Positions 46,905 through 57,202 of a stretch of 64,000 bases of DNA are shown here, in pieces. Below the pieces are notes generated by a model. It saw nothing but the letters and a program-made list of their open reading frames with translations, had not been told where the DNA came from and searched no databases. Within the stretch, counting starts at the first letter, position 1; every line of letters begins with the position of its first letter. Source of the DNA: Cupriavidus pinatubonensis (GTDB lineage Bacteria > Pseudomonadota > Gammaproteobacteria > Burkholderiales > Burkholderiaceae). The stretch lies in assembly GCF_019602855.1 (NCBI RefSeq), contig NZ_CP080767.1, positions 186,001 through 250,000 of the forward strand, in the 5' to 3' direction. Made by a program: the position numbers and the translations under genes.

Positions 46905-46939
46905 GTCAAGGAAATAGCGGAAAAAAATGCCGGTGGCCA

Positions 46940-46970
46940 TTGTGCGGGTCCACGCCGGGCAGGCTACAAT
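46940..46970 (+). promoter_or_regulatory. Putative ahcY promoter
   Basis: TTGTGC (46940-46945) and TACAAT (46965-46970) are separated by 19 bases, slightly long. The predicted start falls at about 46977, directly at the first base of the SAH riboswitch. Confidence 0.55.
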
Positions 46971-46978
46971 ACCGCCAC

Positions 46979-47050
46979 TCCGAGGAGCGTTGCAACGGAT
47001 CGTGGCGTAACATGCCCTCCGCCAGGCTCGGACTGTCTTCAACGGCGCTC
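46979..47050 (+). promoter_or_regulatory. S-adenosylhomocysteine (SAH) riboswitch of ahcY
   Basis: TCCGAG (46979-46984) pairs with CTCGGA (47027-47032), and GAGCG (46985-46989) with CGCTC (47046-47050), forming the SAH-riboswitch stem and pseudoknot. Conserved bases CCGAGGAGCG.TGCAACG, CCAGGCTCGGA and AACGGCGCTC are all present. SAH binding turns on ahcY to remove the toxic product. The aptamer ends 128 bases before the ahcY start. Confidence 0.95.
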
Positions 47051-47178
47051 GCTGATCCGTGGTTTGCACGGTGGCGAGTCGACCTATCCGCCCGCTTCAC
47101 GCATGGCATCCATGCATATGGGAAGCGCGGCCTGATCTCCGCCCGTCACCGTCATCCACTCTTCACCGGGAGTGATAC

Positions 47179-48597
<1,419 letters not shown>

Positions 48598-48612
48598 TAC
48601 CGTTGCCGCGCA

Positions 48613-48638
48613 CCCCTCTCCCGCTTGCGGGAGAGGGG
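48613..48638. repeat. Perfect palindromic intergenic hairpin
   Basis: CCCCTCTCCCGC, TT, then GCGGGAGAGGGG is a perfect 12-base stem with a two-base loop between ahcY and the next gene. No T tract follows. Similar CCCTCTCCCGC...GCGGGAGAGGG elements are dispersed in many proteobacterial genomes as I recall; only one copy is in this window. It may limit read-through or protect the ahcY mRNA end. Confidence 0.65.
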
Positions 48639-48662
48639 AGAAACCGATTCCAAGGAGCCGTC

Positions 48663-49013
48663 ATGAGACTGCTGATCGTCTGGATCATCAACGCCGTGTC
48701 GCTGTTCGTGCTGCCGTACATCCTGCCGTCGATCCACCTCAAAAGCTTCGGCTCGGCGATGCTGGCCGCGCTGGTGCTGGGTTTGGTCAATACGCTGATC
48801 CGGCCTATCCTGGTGATCCTGACGTTGCCGGTGACAGTGCTGACGCTGGGGCTGTTCATCTTCGTGATTAACGCGCTGCTGTTCCTGTTCGTCGGCAACC
48901 TGCTGTCGGGCTTCTCGGTCGGCGGTTTCGGGGCGGCTCTGCTGGGCTCCATCCTGTACAGCGTGATCTCGTGGCTGCTGTCCAGCCTGCTGCTGGGCGA
49001 ACGCGCGGCCTGA
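48663..49013 (+). CDS. Small inner-membrane protein of the phage holin IV (DUF360) superfamily
   Basis: The 116-residue protein has four hydrophobic helices (LLIVWIINAVSLFVLPYILPSI, AALVLGLVNTLIRPILVIL, GLFIFVINALLFLFVGNLL, SILYSVISWLLSSLLL) with the NTLIRPIL signature between helices two and three. Despite the family name it is a widespread chromosomal protein, and no phage genes are near. It starts behind AAGGAG, between ahcY and metF, where it recurs in betaproteobacteria. Confidence 0.85.
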   Translation: MRLLIVWIINAVSLFVLPYILPSIHLKSFGSAMLAALVLGLVNTLIRPILVILTLPVTVLTLGLFIFVINALLFLFVGNLLSGFSVGGFGAALLGSILYSVISWLLSSLLLGERAA

Positions 49014-49073
49014 CGGCCGCGCACTACCGCGGGTCCTACCAAGCGCGCTGTGCCAACGCAGCGCGCCACCATC

Positions 49074-49904
49074 ATGCAAGACCGCTACTACAGTTTTGAA
49101 TTCTTCCCGCCGAAGACGGCGGAGGGCGCCGAGAAGCTGCGCAACACGCGTGCGCAGCTCGCCCCGCTCAACCCGAAGTACATCTCGGTGACGTTCGGCG
49201 CCGGCGGCACCACACAGCAGGGCACGCTCGATACCGTGCTGGAAATCCAGCGCGAAGGCATCGAAGCCGCGCCGCACCTGTCGTGCGTGGGCTCGTCGCG
49301 CGAGAGCATCCGCGAAATCCTGCAGCAGTACCGCGACGGTGGCATCCGCCATATCGTGGCGCTGCGCGGCGACATGCCGTCGGGCATGGGCGAGATCGGC
49401 GAATTCCGCTACGCCAACGAACTGGTGGAGTTCATCCGCGCCGAGACCGGCGACTGGTTCCAGATCGAAGTGGCGGCCTATCCGGAATACCATCCGCAGG
49501 CAAAATCGCCGCGCCACGACCTGGAGAACTTCGTGCGCAAGGTGAAGGCCGGCGCGAACTCCGCCATCACGCAGTACTTCTTCAACGCCGACGCGTACTT
49601 TCGCTTCGTCGACGATGCGCGCGCGATGGGCGTGGACGTGCCGATCGTCCCGGGCATCATGCCGATCACCAACTACTCGCAGCTCATGCGCTTCTCTGAC
49701 ATGTGCGGCTCGGAAGTGCCGCGCTGGGTGGCCAAGCGGCTGGAGAGCTTCGGCGATGACCGCGAGTCGATCCGCGCGTTTGGGCTGGACGTGGTCACGG
49801 CACTGTGCGAACGGCTGCTGGCCGGCGGCGTGCCGGGCCTGCATTTCTACACGCTCAACGCGGCCGGCGCCACCAAGGCGATCTGGCAGCGCCTGAAGCT
49901 CTGA
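49074..49904 (+). CDS. metF: 5,10-methylenetetrahydrofolate reductase
   Basis: MetF supplies 5-methyl-THF for methionine synthesis. The 276-residue TIM-barrel flavoenzyme begins MQDRYYSFEFFPPKT, followed by VTFGAGGTTQQGTLD, HIVALRGDMPSG, AAYPEYHPQAKS and PGIMPITNYSQL. It lies downstream of ahcY and the DUF360 gene; the SAH riboswitch may therefore also raise metF. The next gene begins two bases after its stop. Confidence 0.96.
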   Translation: MQDRYYSFEFFPPKTAEGAEKLRNTRAQLAPLNPKYISVTFGAGGTTQQGTLDTVLEIQREGIEAAPHLSCVGSSRESIREILQQYRDGGIRHIVALRGDMPSGMGEIGEFRYANELVEFIRAETGDWFQIEVAAYPEYHPQAKSPRHDLENFVRKVKAGANSAITQYFFNADAYFRFVDDARAMGVDVPIVPGIMPITNYSQLMRFSDMCGSEVPRWVAKRLESFGDDRESIRAFGLDVVTALCERLLAGGVPGLHFYTLNAAGATKAIWQRLKL

Positions 49905-49906
49905 GC

Positions 49907-50269
49907 GTGGCCGCGCGCCGACCTGATCCCTTCATCGAGCACCTGCTCGAACTGATGGGGCCGCTGGGGGCGCGCATCGGCGCTATTTCCGCGCGACGCA
50001 TGTTCGGTGGGCATGGCCTGTTCTATGACGGGCTGATGTTCGCGCTGATCAGCGATGGCCAGTGCTACCTCAAGGCCGATGACAAGACGCTGCCGCGTTT
50101 CGAGGCCGAGAGCAGCCATACGTTCCGCTACCAGTCCTCCCGGGGCGAGGTGGCGTTGCGGCACTACCTGAGCCTGCCGGCGGAGTGCCTGGAATCGCCG
50201 GCCGCGATGACGCCGTGGGCGCAGATGGCCGTGGAGGCCGCGCTGCGGCTGGCGAACCAGAAGGGCTGA
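49907..50269 (+). CDS. TfoX/Sxy N-terminal domain protein
   Basis: The 120-residue product starts at GTG 49907, two bases after the metF stop; no ATG fits the family N-terminus. It shows the TfoX-N pattern: ARRMFGGHGLFYDGLMFALI, CYLKADDKTLPRFEA and a C-terminal helix. The C-terminal TfoX half that would complete a competence regulator is absent, as in many stand-alone copies of unknown function. Tight spacing implies co-expression with metF. Confidence 0.8.
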   Translation: MAARRPDPFIEHLLELMGPLGARIGAISARRMFGGHGLFYDGLMFALISDGQCYLKADDKTLPRFEAESSHTFRYQSSRGEVALRHYLSLPAECLESPAAMTPWAQMAVEAALRLANQKG

Positions 50270-50306
50270 GCCGCGCCACGGGGCCAACGGTGTCATACTC
50301 TGGCCC

Positions 50307-51050
50307 ATGGTCACCGCTACCTTCCGCTTCTACGAGGAGCTGAACGACTTTCTTGCGCCGGACCAGCGCAGGCGTGACCTGTCGTGCCCGTGCGCGCGCG
50401 CCGCCACGGTCAAGCACATGATCGAGGCACTGGGCGTGCCGCATACCGAGGTGGAGCTGATTCTCGTCAATGGCGAGTCGTCAGGCTTCGACCGCATGCT
50501 CGAGGACGGCGACCGCGTCTCGGTCTATCCCAAATTTGAATCGCTCGATGTTTCCCCGTTGCTGCGGGTACGCGCGCATCCGCTGCGGATCATGCGCTTC
50601 GTGGCCGATGCCCATCTTGGCGGGCTGGCCCACCTGCTGCGCATGATGGGTTTCGACACGCTTTACGACAACCACTTCGAAGACAGCGAGATCGAGCGCA
50701 TTGCCGAGCGCGAAGGCCGCATCGTGCTGACGCGCGATCGCGAGCTGCTCAAGCGCCGCGGCATTACGCACGGCTGCTATGTGCGCGCGATCAAGTCCAC
50801 GCCGCAGGTGCGCGAGATCTTTCAACGGCTCGACCTGGCTCGCAGCGCCAGGCCGTTCTCGCTCTGCCTGGACTGCAACGTACCGCTGCAACCGGTGGCG
50901 CGCGATGTCGTGGCGGACCGCGTGCCGCCTGCCGTGCTCGAACGCCATGACCGCTTCGTCACCTGCGATGGCTGCCGGCGCGTGTTCTGGGAAGGCTCGC
51001 ACTGGCGCTGCATGCGCGCGCTCGTGGACGAGCTCGTCTGCGCGGGCTGA
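50307..51050 (+). CDS. Mut7-C RNase-domain protein with an N-terminal ubiquitin-like domain
   Basis: The 247-residue protein joins a beta-grasp (ThiS/ubiquitin-like) domain (residues 1-80: TFRFYEELNDFL, VELILVNGESSGFDRMLEDGDRVSVYP) to a Mut7-C PIN-like domain. The latter has acidic residues Asp101, Asp121 and Asp144 (RFVADAHLG, LYDNHFED, LTRDRELL) and a zinc ribbon with Cys187/190 and Cys220/223. It is a predicted ribonuclease; the target is unknown. It follows the TfoX-N gene by 37 bases. Confidence 0.85.
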   Translation: MVTATFRFYEELNDFLAPDQRRRDLSCPCARAATVKHMIEALGVPHTEVELILVNGESSGFDRMLEDGDRVSVYPKFESLDVSPLLRVRAHPLRIMRFVADAHLGGLAHLLRMMGFDTLYDNHFEDSEIERIAEREGRIVLTRDRELLKRRGITHGCYVRAIKSTPQVREIFQRLDLARSARPFSLCLDCNVPLQPVARDVVADRVPPAVLERHDRFVTCDGCRRVFWEGSHWRCMRALVDELVCAG

Positions 51051-51087
51051 GCCCTCAAGCCCCGCGCGGTTTCACCGTTAGTCAGCG

Positions 51088-51678
51088 TCAGAACACGCCA
51101 GCCTCGCTGACGATCCAGTCCATCGGCAGGTCGTGCTCCTGCGCTTGCAGCGCGATGCGGCAGGCTTCGAAACCGATGCCGATAGCCACGGGGAACCCGG
51201 ACATGGCCGCCAGCGTGCGGTCGTAGAAGCCGCCGCCGTAGCCGAGGCGGAACTTATCGGGGCTGAAACCGACACAGGGAATCAGCAACGCATCGGGCTG
51301 CGCTGCGTCGGTGCCGTCCGGTACCGGAATGCCGTAGTGGCCTTTGGTCATCGGCGTGTCCGGTGTCCACAGGTGGAAGTCGAGCGGCGCGCCGGGGCGG
51401 CTGACCGCGGGCAGCGCGGCGCGGCGGCTGGTGTCCGCCGACAGCCACTGTGTCACGACGCCGCGTGCATCGAATTCCTGCTGGATCGGCCAGTAGAAAC
51501 CGAGGCAACGGATGGCCAGCCGTTCGAGCAACGGCAGCAGGCCGGCGGCGATGCGCTCGTCGGCATCGGCGCGGTCCGCCACGGCGGCGCGCTGCGCCAA
51601 CAGGCGCGCGCGCAGCGCGCGGCGGTCTTCTGCGGCGGCGCTGTCAGGTGGCGGGGAAGGCGGAGAAGGGGCTGACAT
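51088..51678 (-). CDS. 5-formyltetrahydrofolate cyclo-ligase
   Basis: The 196-residue enzyme converts 5-formyl-THF to 5,10-methenyl-THF. It starts at 51678 (MSAPSPPSPPPDSA, a disordered lead-in). Motifs are RRALRARLLAQR, GFYWPIQQEFDAR, and the ATP/folate loop LIPCVGFSPDKFRLGYGGGFYDRTL. It is convergent with the Mut7-C gene and divergent from slt with a 92-base gap, too short for the 6S RNA gene found next to it in E. coli. Confidence 0.93.
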   Translation of the reverse strand: MSAPSPPSPPPDSAAAEDRRALRARLLAQRAAVADRADADERIAAGLLPLLERLAIRCLGFYWPIQQEFDARGVVTQWLSADTSRRAALPAVSRPGAPLDFHLWTPDTPMTKGHYGIPVPDGTDAAQPDALLIPCVGFSPDKFRLGYGGGFYDRTLAAMSGFPVAIGIGFEACRIALQAQEHDLPMDWIVSEAGVF

Positions 51679-51770
51679 GGCGTGGGATAATGCCCTGCAA
51701 TCAAACCAATAATTGACGGTGGCAGCGTGCAAAGCTGGCGCCGTCTGACGTCACAATAAGGAAGCTAAGA

Positions 51771-53732
51771 ATGCTGAAGGCAGTATATCTGCGGCGTGCT
51801 GGGCAGGCCGCATCGGTCGCCGTGGCGTGTGCCGTGCTTTCCACCCCCGCGCTCGCGCAAAAGCGCCTGCAGCAGCAGGCTGCGCCGCGCGTGCAGGCCG
51901 CGCCGGTGATCCCGTCCGATCCCGACGACGCATTCGTTGCGCTGCGCGAAGCCGCGCGCAAGAACGACGTCGAGCGTGCGTACGCCATTTCGGCGACGCT
52001 GGTCGACTACCCGATCCCGTCGTACGTCGAATATTTCCGCATCAAGCCGCAGATGTTCGACGGCAGCGGACTGGCTCGCATCGATGCGCCGGACGACCAG
52101 GTGCGCGCGTTCCTGCAACGCTACAAGGGTCAGGCCATTGCCGACCGCATGCGCAACGACTGGCTGCTGGTGCTCGGCAAGAAGCGCGACTGGGCCAACT
52201 TTGATGCGGAGTATCCGCAGTTCGTGCTCAAGGACGACACGCAGGTCGAGTGCTACGCGCTGCTGTCGCGCGCGCTCAAGGGGCAGAATGTGGCGGCCGA
52301 TACGCGCAACGTGCTCAGCGATGTGCGCTACTACGGCGAAGGCTGCGTCGACCTGATCGGCTATCTCGTGCAGAGCCAGCAGATCCAGCGCAGCGATGTC
52401 GCGTTCCAGGCGCGCCAGGCGCTGGAACAGAACCTCGTCACGCTGGCCGGCAGGATCGCGGCCACAGTGCCCGATGCGCGCGTGGACAGCGACACGCTGG
52501 CGACTATCGTCAAGATGGCGCGCAATGATCCGTCGCAGGCCGTGGCCTATCTGACAGCAAGCGGCGGCAGCCTGTCGCGCGATGAACAGGGTGCGGCTTG
52601 GGGAGTGATCGGTCAGTACGCGGCCAAGAAGCTGTTGCCCGATGCCGCCTTCTACTACCGCCGCCAGATGGACCTGGGCGGCAACCAGTGGATGTCGGAC
52701 GAGTCGCAGGAGTGGCGCGTGCGCGCGGCGCTGCGGCAGGGCGACTGGAAGCAGGTGCGCCAGGCCATCGAGATGATGCGGCCCGAATTGCGCGCCAAGG
52801 ACCCGGCCTGGACCTATTGGTACGGCCGCTCGCTGAAGGCGGATGGCCGCGACGCGGAGGCACAGCAGCAGTACCAGCAGATCGCGGGCCAGTTCAATTT
52901 CTATGGCCAGCTCGCCAGCGAAGAACTCGGCAACCGCATCACGCTGCCGGCGCGCACCACTGTGAGCGATGCCGAGGCCATGACCATGCGCAGCCGTGCG
53001 GGCTTCCAGCGCGCGCAGAAGCTCTACAACATGAACCTGCGTTTCGAAGGCACGCGGGAATGGAACTGGGAACTGCGCGGCATGAGCGACCGCGAGCTGC
53101 TGGCTGCGGCCGAGTACGCACGCCGCGTCGAATTGCTGGACCGCACCGTCAACACGGCGGACCGCACGCGCGCCGAGCATGACTTCTCGCTACGCTTCCC
53201 GATGCCGTATCGCGACCTCATGCAGCGCGCGACCGACGATGTCGGCCTCGACATGGCATGGGCCTACGGCCTGATCCGCCAGGAATCGCGCTTCATCATG
53301 AGTGCGCGTTCGTCGGCGGGCGCGCATGGGCTGATGCAGGTGATGCCGGCGACGGCAAAGTACGTGGCGCGCAAGATCGGCATGGCCGACTTCTCGCCAT
53401 CGATGATGGGTGATCCCAACATCAACATCGTGCTGGGCACCAATTACCTGAGCATGGTGCTGACTGATCTCGACAGCTCGTGGACGCTGGCGTCGGCCGC
53501 TTACAACGCCGGTCCGGGGCGGCCCAAGGCCTGGCGCAGTACGCTGACGCGGCCGGTCGAAGGCGCGATCTTCGCCGAGACCATTCCGTTCAACGAAACG
53601 CGCACGTACGTGAAGAATGTGCTTTCCAACGCTACGTACTATGCTGCATTGATGAGCGGCCAGCCTCAGTCACTGAAGTCGCGCCTGGGCCAGGTTGCAC
53701 CGTCGGCGGTGACCACCACCAGCCTGCCGTGA
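51771..53732 (+). CDS. slt: Soluble lytic murein transglycosylase
   Basis: The 653-residue periplasmic enzyme has a signal peptide ending at ALAQ (residue 29), a long alpha-superhelical U/L domain (about 45-480), and a C-terminal SLT catalytic domain with GLIRQESRF (catalytic Glu), SSAGAHGLMQVMPATA and AAYNAGPGRP. It cleaves glycan strands to anhydro-muropeptides, the substrates of AmpG encoded earlier in the window. Confidence 0.94.
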   Translation: MLKAVYLRRAGQAASVAVACAVLSTPALAQKRLQQQAAPRVQAAPVIPSDPDDAFVALREAARKNDVERAYAISATLVDYPIPSYVEYFRIKPQMFDGSGLARIDAPDDQVRAFLQRYKGQAIADRMRNDWLLVLGKKRDWANFDAEYPQFVLKDDTQVECYALLSRALKGQNVAADTRNVLSDVRYYGEGCVDLIGYLVQSQQIQRSDVAFQARQALEQNLVTLAGRIAATVPDARVDSDTLATIVKMARNDPSQAVAYLTASGGSLSRDEQGAAWGVIGQYAAKKLLPDAAFYYRRQMDLGGNQWMSDESQEWRVRAALRQGDWKQVRQAIEMMRPELRAKDPAWTYWYGRSLKADGRDAEAQQQYQQIAGQFNFYGQLASEELGNRITLPARTTVSDAEAMTMRSRAGFQRAQKLYNMNLRFEGTREWNWELRGMSDRELLAAAEYARRVELLDRTVNTADRTRAEHDFSLRFPMPYRDLMQRATDDVGLDMAWAYGLIRQESRFIMSARSSAGAHGLMQVMPATAKYVARKIGMADFSPSMMGDPNINIVLGTNYLSMVLTDLDSSWTLASAAYNAGPGRPKAWRSTLTRPVEGAIFAETIPFNETRTYVKNVLSNATYYAALMSGQPQSLKSRLGQVAPSAVTTTSLP

Positions 53733-53814
53733 ACGCGTGCGCGCCCCGCCTTTCCGGGGCGCGTGCCATGGCCGGTCTGCCGCCACGTGCCGTTTTCCTC
53801 GCACGGAGGCATCC

Positions 53815-54837
53815 ATGCAGACCAGCAACGTCCTCATCGTCGGTGGCGCCGGGTTTATCGGCAGCCATCTCGCTTCCCGGCTGGCCGGTGCCGCCTCGGC
53901 GTCCGGCGCGCCGCTTGAACCGGGCTCCAATCCAGATTCCCCCATCGCACCCGAACGCATCGTGATCGGCACGCGCAACGTGGAGCATGCGCAGCATCTG
54001 CTGCTGTTGCCGCGTGTGGAGGTGGTGGAACTCGGTCTGGCCGACAATGCGGCGCTCGACGATGCGATTGGCCCGCTCGGCACGGACGGCATTGTCGTCA
54101 ACCTGGTCGGGGTGCTGCACGGCGAGCGTGGTGACCCGTACGGGCCCGAGTTCGCGGCTGCCCATGTCGAAATCGTCGAGCAGGTGGTGGGTTCGTGCCT
54201 GCGCACCGGCGTCCGCCGGCTGCTCCATATGAGCGCGCTGGGCGCGGACAGCCGCGGTCCGTCGATGTATCAGCGCAGCAAGGGCGACGGCGAACGGCTG
54301 GTGCGCGACAGCGGCCTGGACTGGACTGTGTTCCGCCCCTCCGTAGTCTTTGGTCCCGACGACCACTTCCTCAACCTGTTCGCGCATATGCAGGAGATCG
54401 CGCCGGTGGTGCCGCTGGCCTGCGCGCATGCGCGCTTCCAGCCGATCTACGTACTGGATGTGGTGCAGGCCTTCGTCAACGCCATGGTTACGCCCGCGAC
54501 CATCGGACATGGCTATGACCTCGGCGGCCCCACGGTGTACACGCTGGAAGAACTGGTGCGCTTTGCGGGCCGCGCATCGGGACACCCGCGCCCGGTGATC
54601 GCATTGCCCGACGCGCTGGCACGCGTGCAGGCCGCAGTGATGGAGCACATGCCGGGCGATACGCTGCTCTCGCGCGACAACCTCGATTCGATGCAGTTCG
54701 ACAACGTGCTGCACGGGCCCATGGCGAGCGAACTCGGCCTGCATCCGGTCGGGCTGGAAGCCGTGATGACAGACGTGCTGGCCGGGCGCACCCGTGATGC
54801 CCAGCTCACGGTCATGCGCGCGAGCGTGCATCGGTAG
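53815..54837 (+). CDS. NDUFA9-like NAD(P)-binding protein (complex I subunit family SDR)
   Basis: The 340-residue extended SDR starts behind GGAGG. The Rossmann loop is VLIVGGAGFIGSHLASRL, followed by LVGVLHGERGDPYGPEF, LHMSALGADSRGPSMYQRSKGDGERLV (active-site YxxxK-like YQRSK) and FRPSVVFGPDDHFLNLFA. Bacterial relatives resemble the accessory complex I subunit NDUFA9; their function is unclear, and no nuo genes are near. About 207 bases without a gene follow. Confidence 0.88.
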   Translation: MQTSNVLIVGGAGFIGSHLASRLAGAASASGAPLEPGSNPDSPIAPERIVIGTRNVEHAQHLLLLPRVEVVELGLADNAALDDAIGPLGTDGIVVNLVGVLHGERGDPYGPEFAAAHVEIVEQVVGSCLRTGVRRLLHMSALGADSRGPSMYQRSKGDGERLVRDSGLDWTVFRPSVVFGPDDHFLNLFAHMQEIAPVVPLACAHARFQPIYVLDVVQAFVNAMVTPATIGHGYDLGGPTVYTLEELVRFAGRASGHPRPVIALPDALARVQAAVMEHMPGDTLLSRDNLDSMQFDNVLHGPMASELGLHPVGLEAVMTDVLAGRTRDAQLTVMRASVHR

Positions 54838-55044
54838 CGGACCCGGCTCGCAACGCCGCGCTTGCTTCTATGTGATCGGGATTCGCAGCCGTTGCGAGTC
54901 CTTTTCACTTTGAGAGCGAACGCCGCGCTGGCAAAATGATCGGTTTGGCACACCGTTCCTCAAGCGGCGGCTGTCCGGCTCCGGTCAGGCAATGCCGCTG
55001 TCCGGCGGCCATTCTCCATCCCTTCCTCCCCCAAGGATTTCGCG

Positions 55045-55734
55045 ATGAAGCTCGTCATCGGCAACAAGAATTACTCGTCCTGGTCGCTCCGCCCGTGGCT
55101 GCTGATGCGCCAGGCCGGCATTGAGTTCGAAGAAGTGAAGGTGCGACTGTTCGTAGAAAGCTTTGCCGCGGAGATCGCGCAGTATTCGCCGGCCGGCAAG
55201 GTCCCGGTGCTCATCGATGGCGACATCGCGGTGTGGGACACGCTGTCGATCGCGGAATACCTGGCCGAGCGTTTCCCCGAAAAGGCGCTCTGGCCCGCTG
55301 ACCGCGCCGCGCGCGCGCATGCGCGCTCGGTTTGCGCCGAGATGCACGCCGGCTTCACCAACCTGCGCAACCAGATGCCGATGAACGTGACCGCGGTGCT
55401 GCCCGGCTGCGGCTGGAACGTCTCCGTGCAGCGCGACGTCGACCGCATCGCGCAGATCTGGACGGACCTGCGCACGCGCCATGGCGACGCGGGCCCGTTC
55501 CTGTTCGGCGCCTTTACGGTGGCCGATGCCTATTACGCGCCGGTGGTCTCCCGCTTCGCGACGTACGGCGTTCACCTGCCGGAGGCGGCCAAGGCCTACG
55601 CGGACTTCATCCTCGAATTGCCGGCTGTGCAGGAGTGGATTGCCGATGCTCGCGAAGAGCGCGATTTCCTGGCTGACGACGAGCCGTATCGCCTGGCCCC
55701 GGACCGCGCCGATGCGATAATCATCAACCACTGA
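55045..55734 (+). CDS. Glutathione S-transferase family protein
   Basis: The 229-residue protein has a thioredoxin-like N-terminal domain with NYSSWSLRPWLLMRQ (candidate catalytic Ser), GKVPVLIDGD and DTLSIAEYLAERFP at the glutathione site, then an all-helical domain with FTVADAYYAPVVSRF. This is the YfcF-like class of stress GSTs. It starts behind AAGGA and precedes cca by 37 bases. Confidence 0.9.
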   Translation: MKLVIGNKNYSSWSLRPWLLMRQAGIEFEEVKVRLFVESFAAEIAQYSPAGKVPVLIDGDIAVWDTLSIAEYLAERFPEKALWPADRAARAHARSVCAEMHAGFTNLRNQMPMNVTAVLPGCGWNVSVQRDVDRIAQIWTDLRTRHGDAGPFLFGAFTVADAYYAPVVSRFATYGVHLPEAAKAYADFILELPAVQEWIADAREERDFLADDEPYRLAPDRADAIIINH

Positions 55735-55771
55735 GCGCCGCGTCAGCGGCGGAACACAGCGAGACAAGACA

Positions 55772-57019
55772 ATGCAGGTGTACGCCGTCGGCGGCGCGAT
55801 CCGCGACGAACTGCTGGGCAAGCCCAGCCAGGACCGCGACTATGTCGTGGTGGGGGCTACCCCGGCCGACATGGAGGCCGCCGGCTACAAGCCGGTCGGC
55901 AAGGACTTTCCGGTCTTCCTGCATCCGCGCACGAAAGAGGAATACGCGCTGGCGCGTACCGAGCGCAAGACCGCGATGGGCTACAAGGGTTTCGCGTTCT
56001 ATTGCGAGCCTGATGTCACGCTCGACGACGACCTGGTCCGGCGCGACCTGACCATTAACGCGATGGCGCGCGCCGTCGACGATGACGGCAAGCTGGTTGG
56101 CCCCGTTATCGACCCGCACGGCGGCCAGCGCGACCTGGCGGCCCGGCAATTCCGGCATGTCTCCGAAGCGTTCGCCGAAGATCCGGTGCGCATCCTGCGC
56201 GTTGCGCGTTTTGCCGCGCGCTTTCACGACTTCACCGTCGCGCCCGAGACCGTTGCGCTGATGCGCAGGATGGTGGACGCCGGCGAAGTCGACGCGCTCG
56301 TGCCCGAGCGTGTCTGGCAGGAGCTTGCGCGCGGCTTGATGGAGGCACGCCCGGCGCGCATGTTCGAGGTGCTACGCCAGTGCGGCGCGCTCGCGCGCCT
56401 GCTGCCCGAACTGGACCGGCTGTGGGGCGTGCCGCAGCGCGCGGACTACCACCCCGAAGTCGATACGGGCGTCCATGTGATGATGGTGATCGATTGCGCC
56501 GCTGCGATGGGCACGACGCTCGCGGTGCGCTTCGCCGCGCTGGTCCATGACCTTGGCAAGGGCACCACGCCCGAGCACGTGCTGCCGCGCCACCTGGGCC
56601 ATGAAACGCGCAGCGTCGAACTGCTCGAAGACGTTTGCAAGCGCCTGCGCGTGCCCAATGACTGCCGCGACCTGGCCGTGGTGGTGGCGCGCGAGCACGG
56701 CAACATCCATCGATCGATGGAATTCGGCGCGGCCGCGATCACGCGCCTGCTCGAGCGCTGCGACGCGCTGCGCAAGCCGGGCCGCTTTGCCGACGCACTG
56801 CTCGCGTGCGAGGCGGACAAGCGCGGGCGCAAGGGATTCGAGTCGGACACCTATCCGCAAAAGGCACGGCTGCTGGCAGCCCTGGATGCCGCGGCCAGCG
56901 TGGACGCCGGCGCCATTGCCAAGGTGTTGGCCGACGATGTCAGCAAGATCAGGGAACGCGTGCACGAGGCACGCGTGGCGGCGGTGGATGCCCGATTAAA
57001 GCAGCTTGCCGATCACTAG
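55772..57019 (+). CDS. cca: CCA tRNA nucleotidyltransferase with HD domain
   Basis: The 415-residue enzyme adds or repairs the 3' CCA of tRNAs. It has the nucleotidyltransferase core YAVGGAIRDELLG and DRDYVVVG with the catalytic acidic pair, RRDLTINAMA, and the HD phosphohydrolase with DYHPEVDTGVHVMMVID and ALVHDLGKGTTP. This is the bifunctional gamma/betaproteobacterial form. The end overlaps the convergent DUF2905 gene by 24 bases. Confidence 0.96.
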   Translation: MQVYAVGGAIRDELLGKPSQDRDYVVVGATPADMEAAGYKPVGKDFPVFLHPRTKEEYALARTERKTAMGYKGFAFYCEPDVTLDDDLVRRDLTINAMARAVDDDGKLVGPVIDPHGGQRDLAARQFRHVSEAFAEDPVRILRVARFAARFHDFTVAPETVALMRRMVDAGEVDALVPERVWQELARGLMEARPARMFEVLRQCGALARLLPELDRLWGVPQRADYHPEVDTGVHVMMVIDCAAAMGTTLAVRFAALVHDLGKGTTPEHVLPRHLGHETRSVELLEDVCKRLRVPNDCRDLAVVVAREHGNIHRSMEFGAAAITRLLERCDALRKPGRFADALLACEADKRGRKGFESDTYPQKARLLAALDAAASVDAGAIAKVLADDVSKIRERVHEARVAAVDARLKQLADH

Positions 57020-57190
57020 CGCGATCAGCGACAGCAGGATCGTCGACGCGAATGGCAGGGTGTAGTCGCGCCCGAACAGCCGGAAGCGCACGTCGCCGGG
57101 CAACCGGCCGATGCCGAGCTTCTGCAGCCACGGCAACGCTGCCGACAGTACGACCACGCTCAGGAAGATGGTGAGGGTCCAGCGCAGCAT
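56996..57190 (-). CDS. DUF2905 small membrane protein
   Basis: The 64-residue protein has two hydrophobic helices (LTIFLSVVVLSAALPWL and FASTILLSLIALVIGKLL) separated by IGRLPGDVRFRLFGRDYTLPF, the DUF2905 signature. Its function is unknown; it is common in Proteobacteria. It follows the MidA-like gene by 12 bases on the same strand, and its last 24 bases overlap cca. Confidence 0.88.
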   Translation of the reverse strand: MLRWTLTIFLSVVVLSAALPWLQKLGIGRLPGDVRFRLFGRDYTLPFASTILLSLIALVIGKLL

Positions 57191-57202
57191 GGCGTCAGCG
57201 GC

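Noticed and set aside
48663..49013. Holin as a sign of prophage
   Set aside because: The family name is misleading; the protein is a chromosomal DUF360 member between ahcY and metF with no phage genes around it.
51679..51770. 6S RNA gene next to the 5-formyl-THF cyclo-ligase, as in E. coli
   Set aside because: The gap is only 92 bases, shorter than 6S RNA, and does not fold in the expected way by eye.
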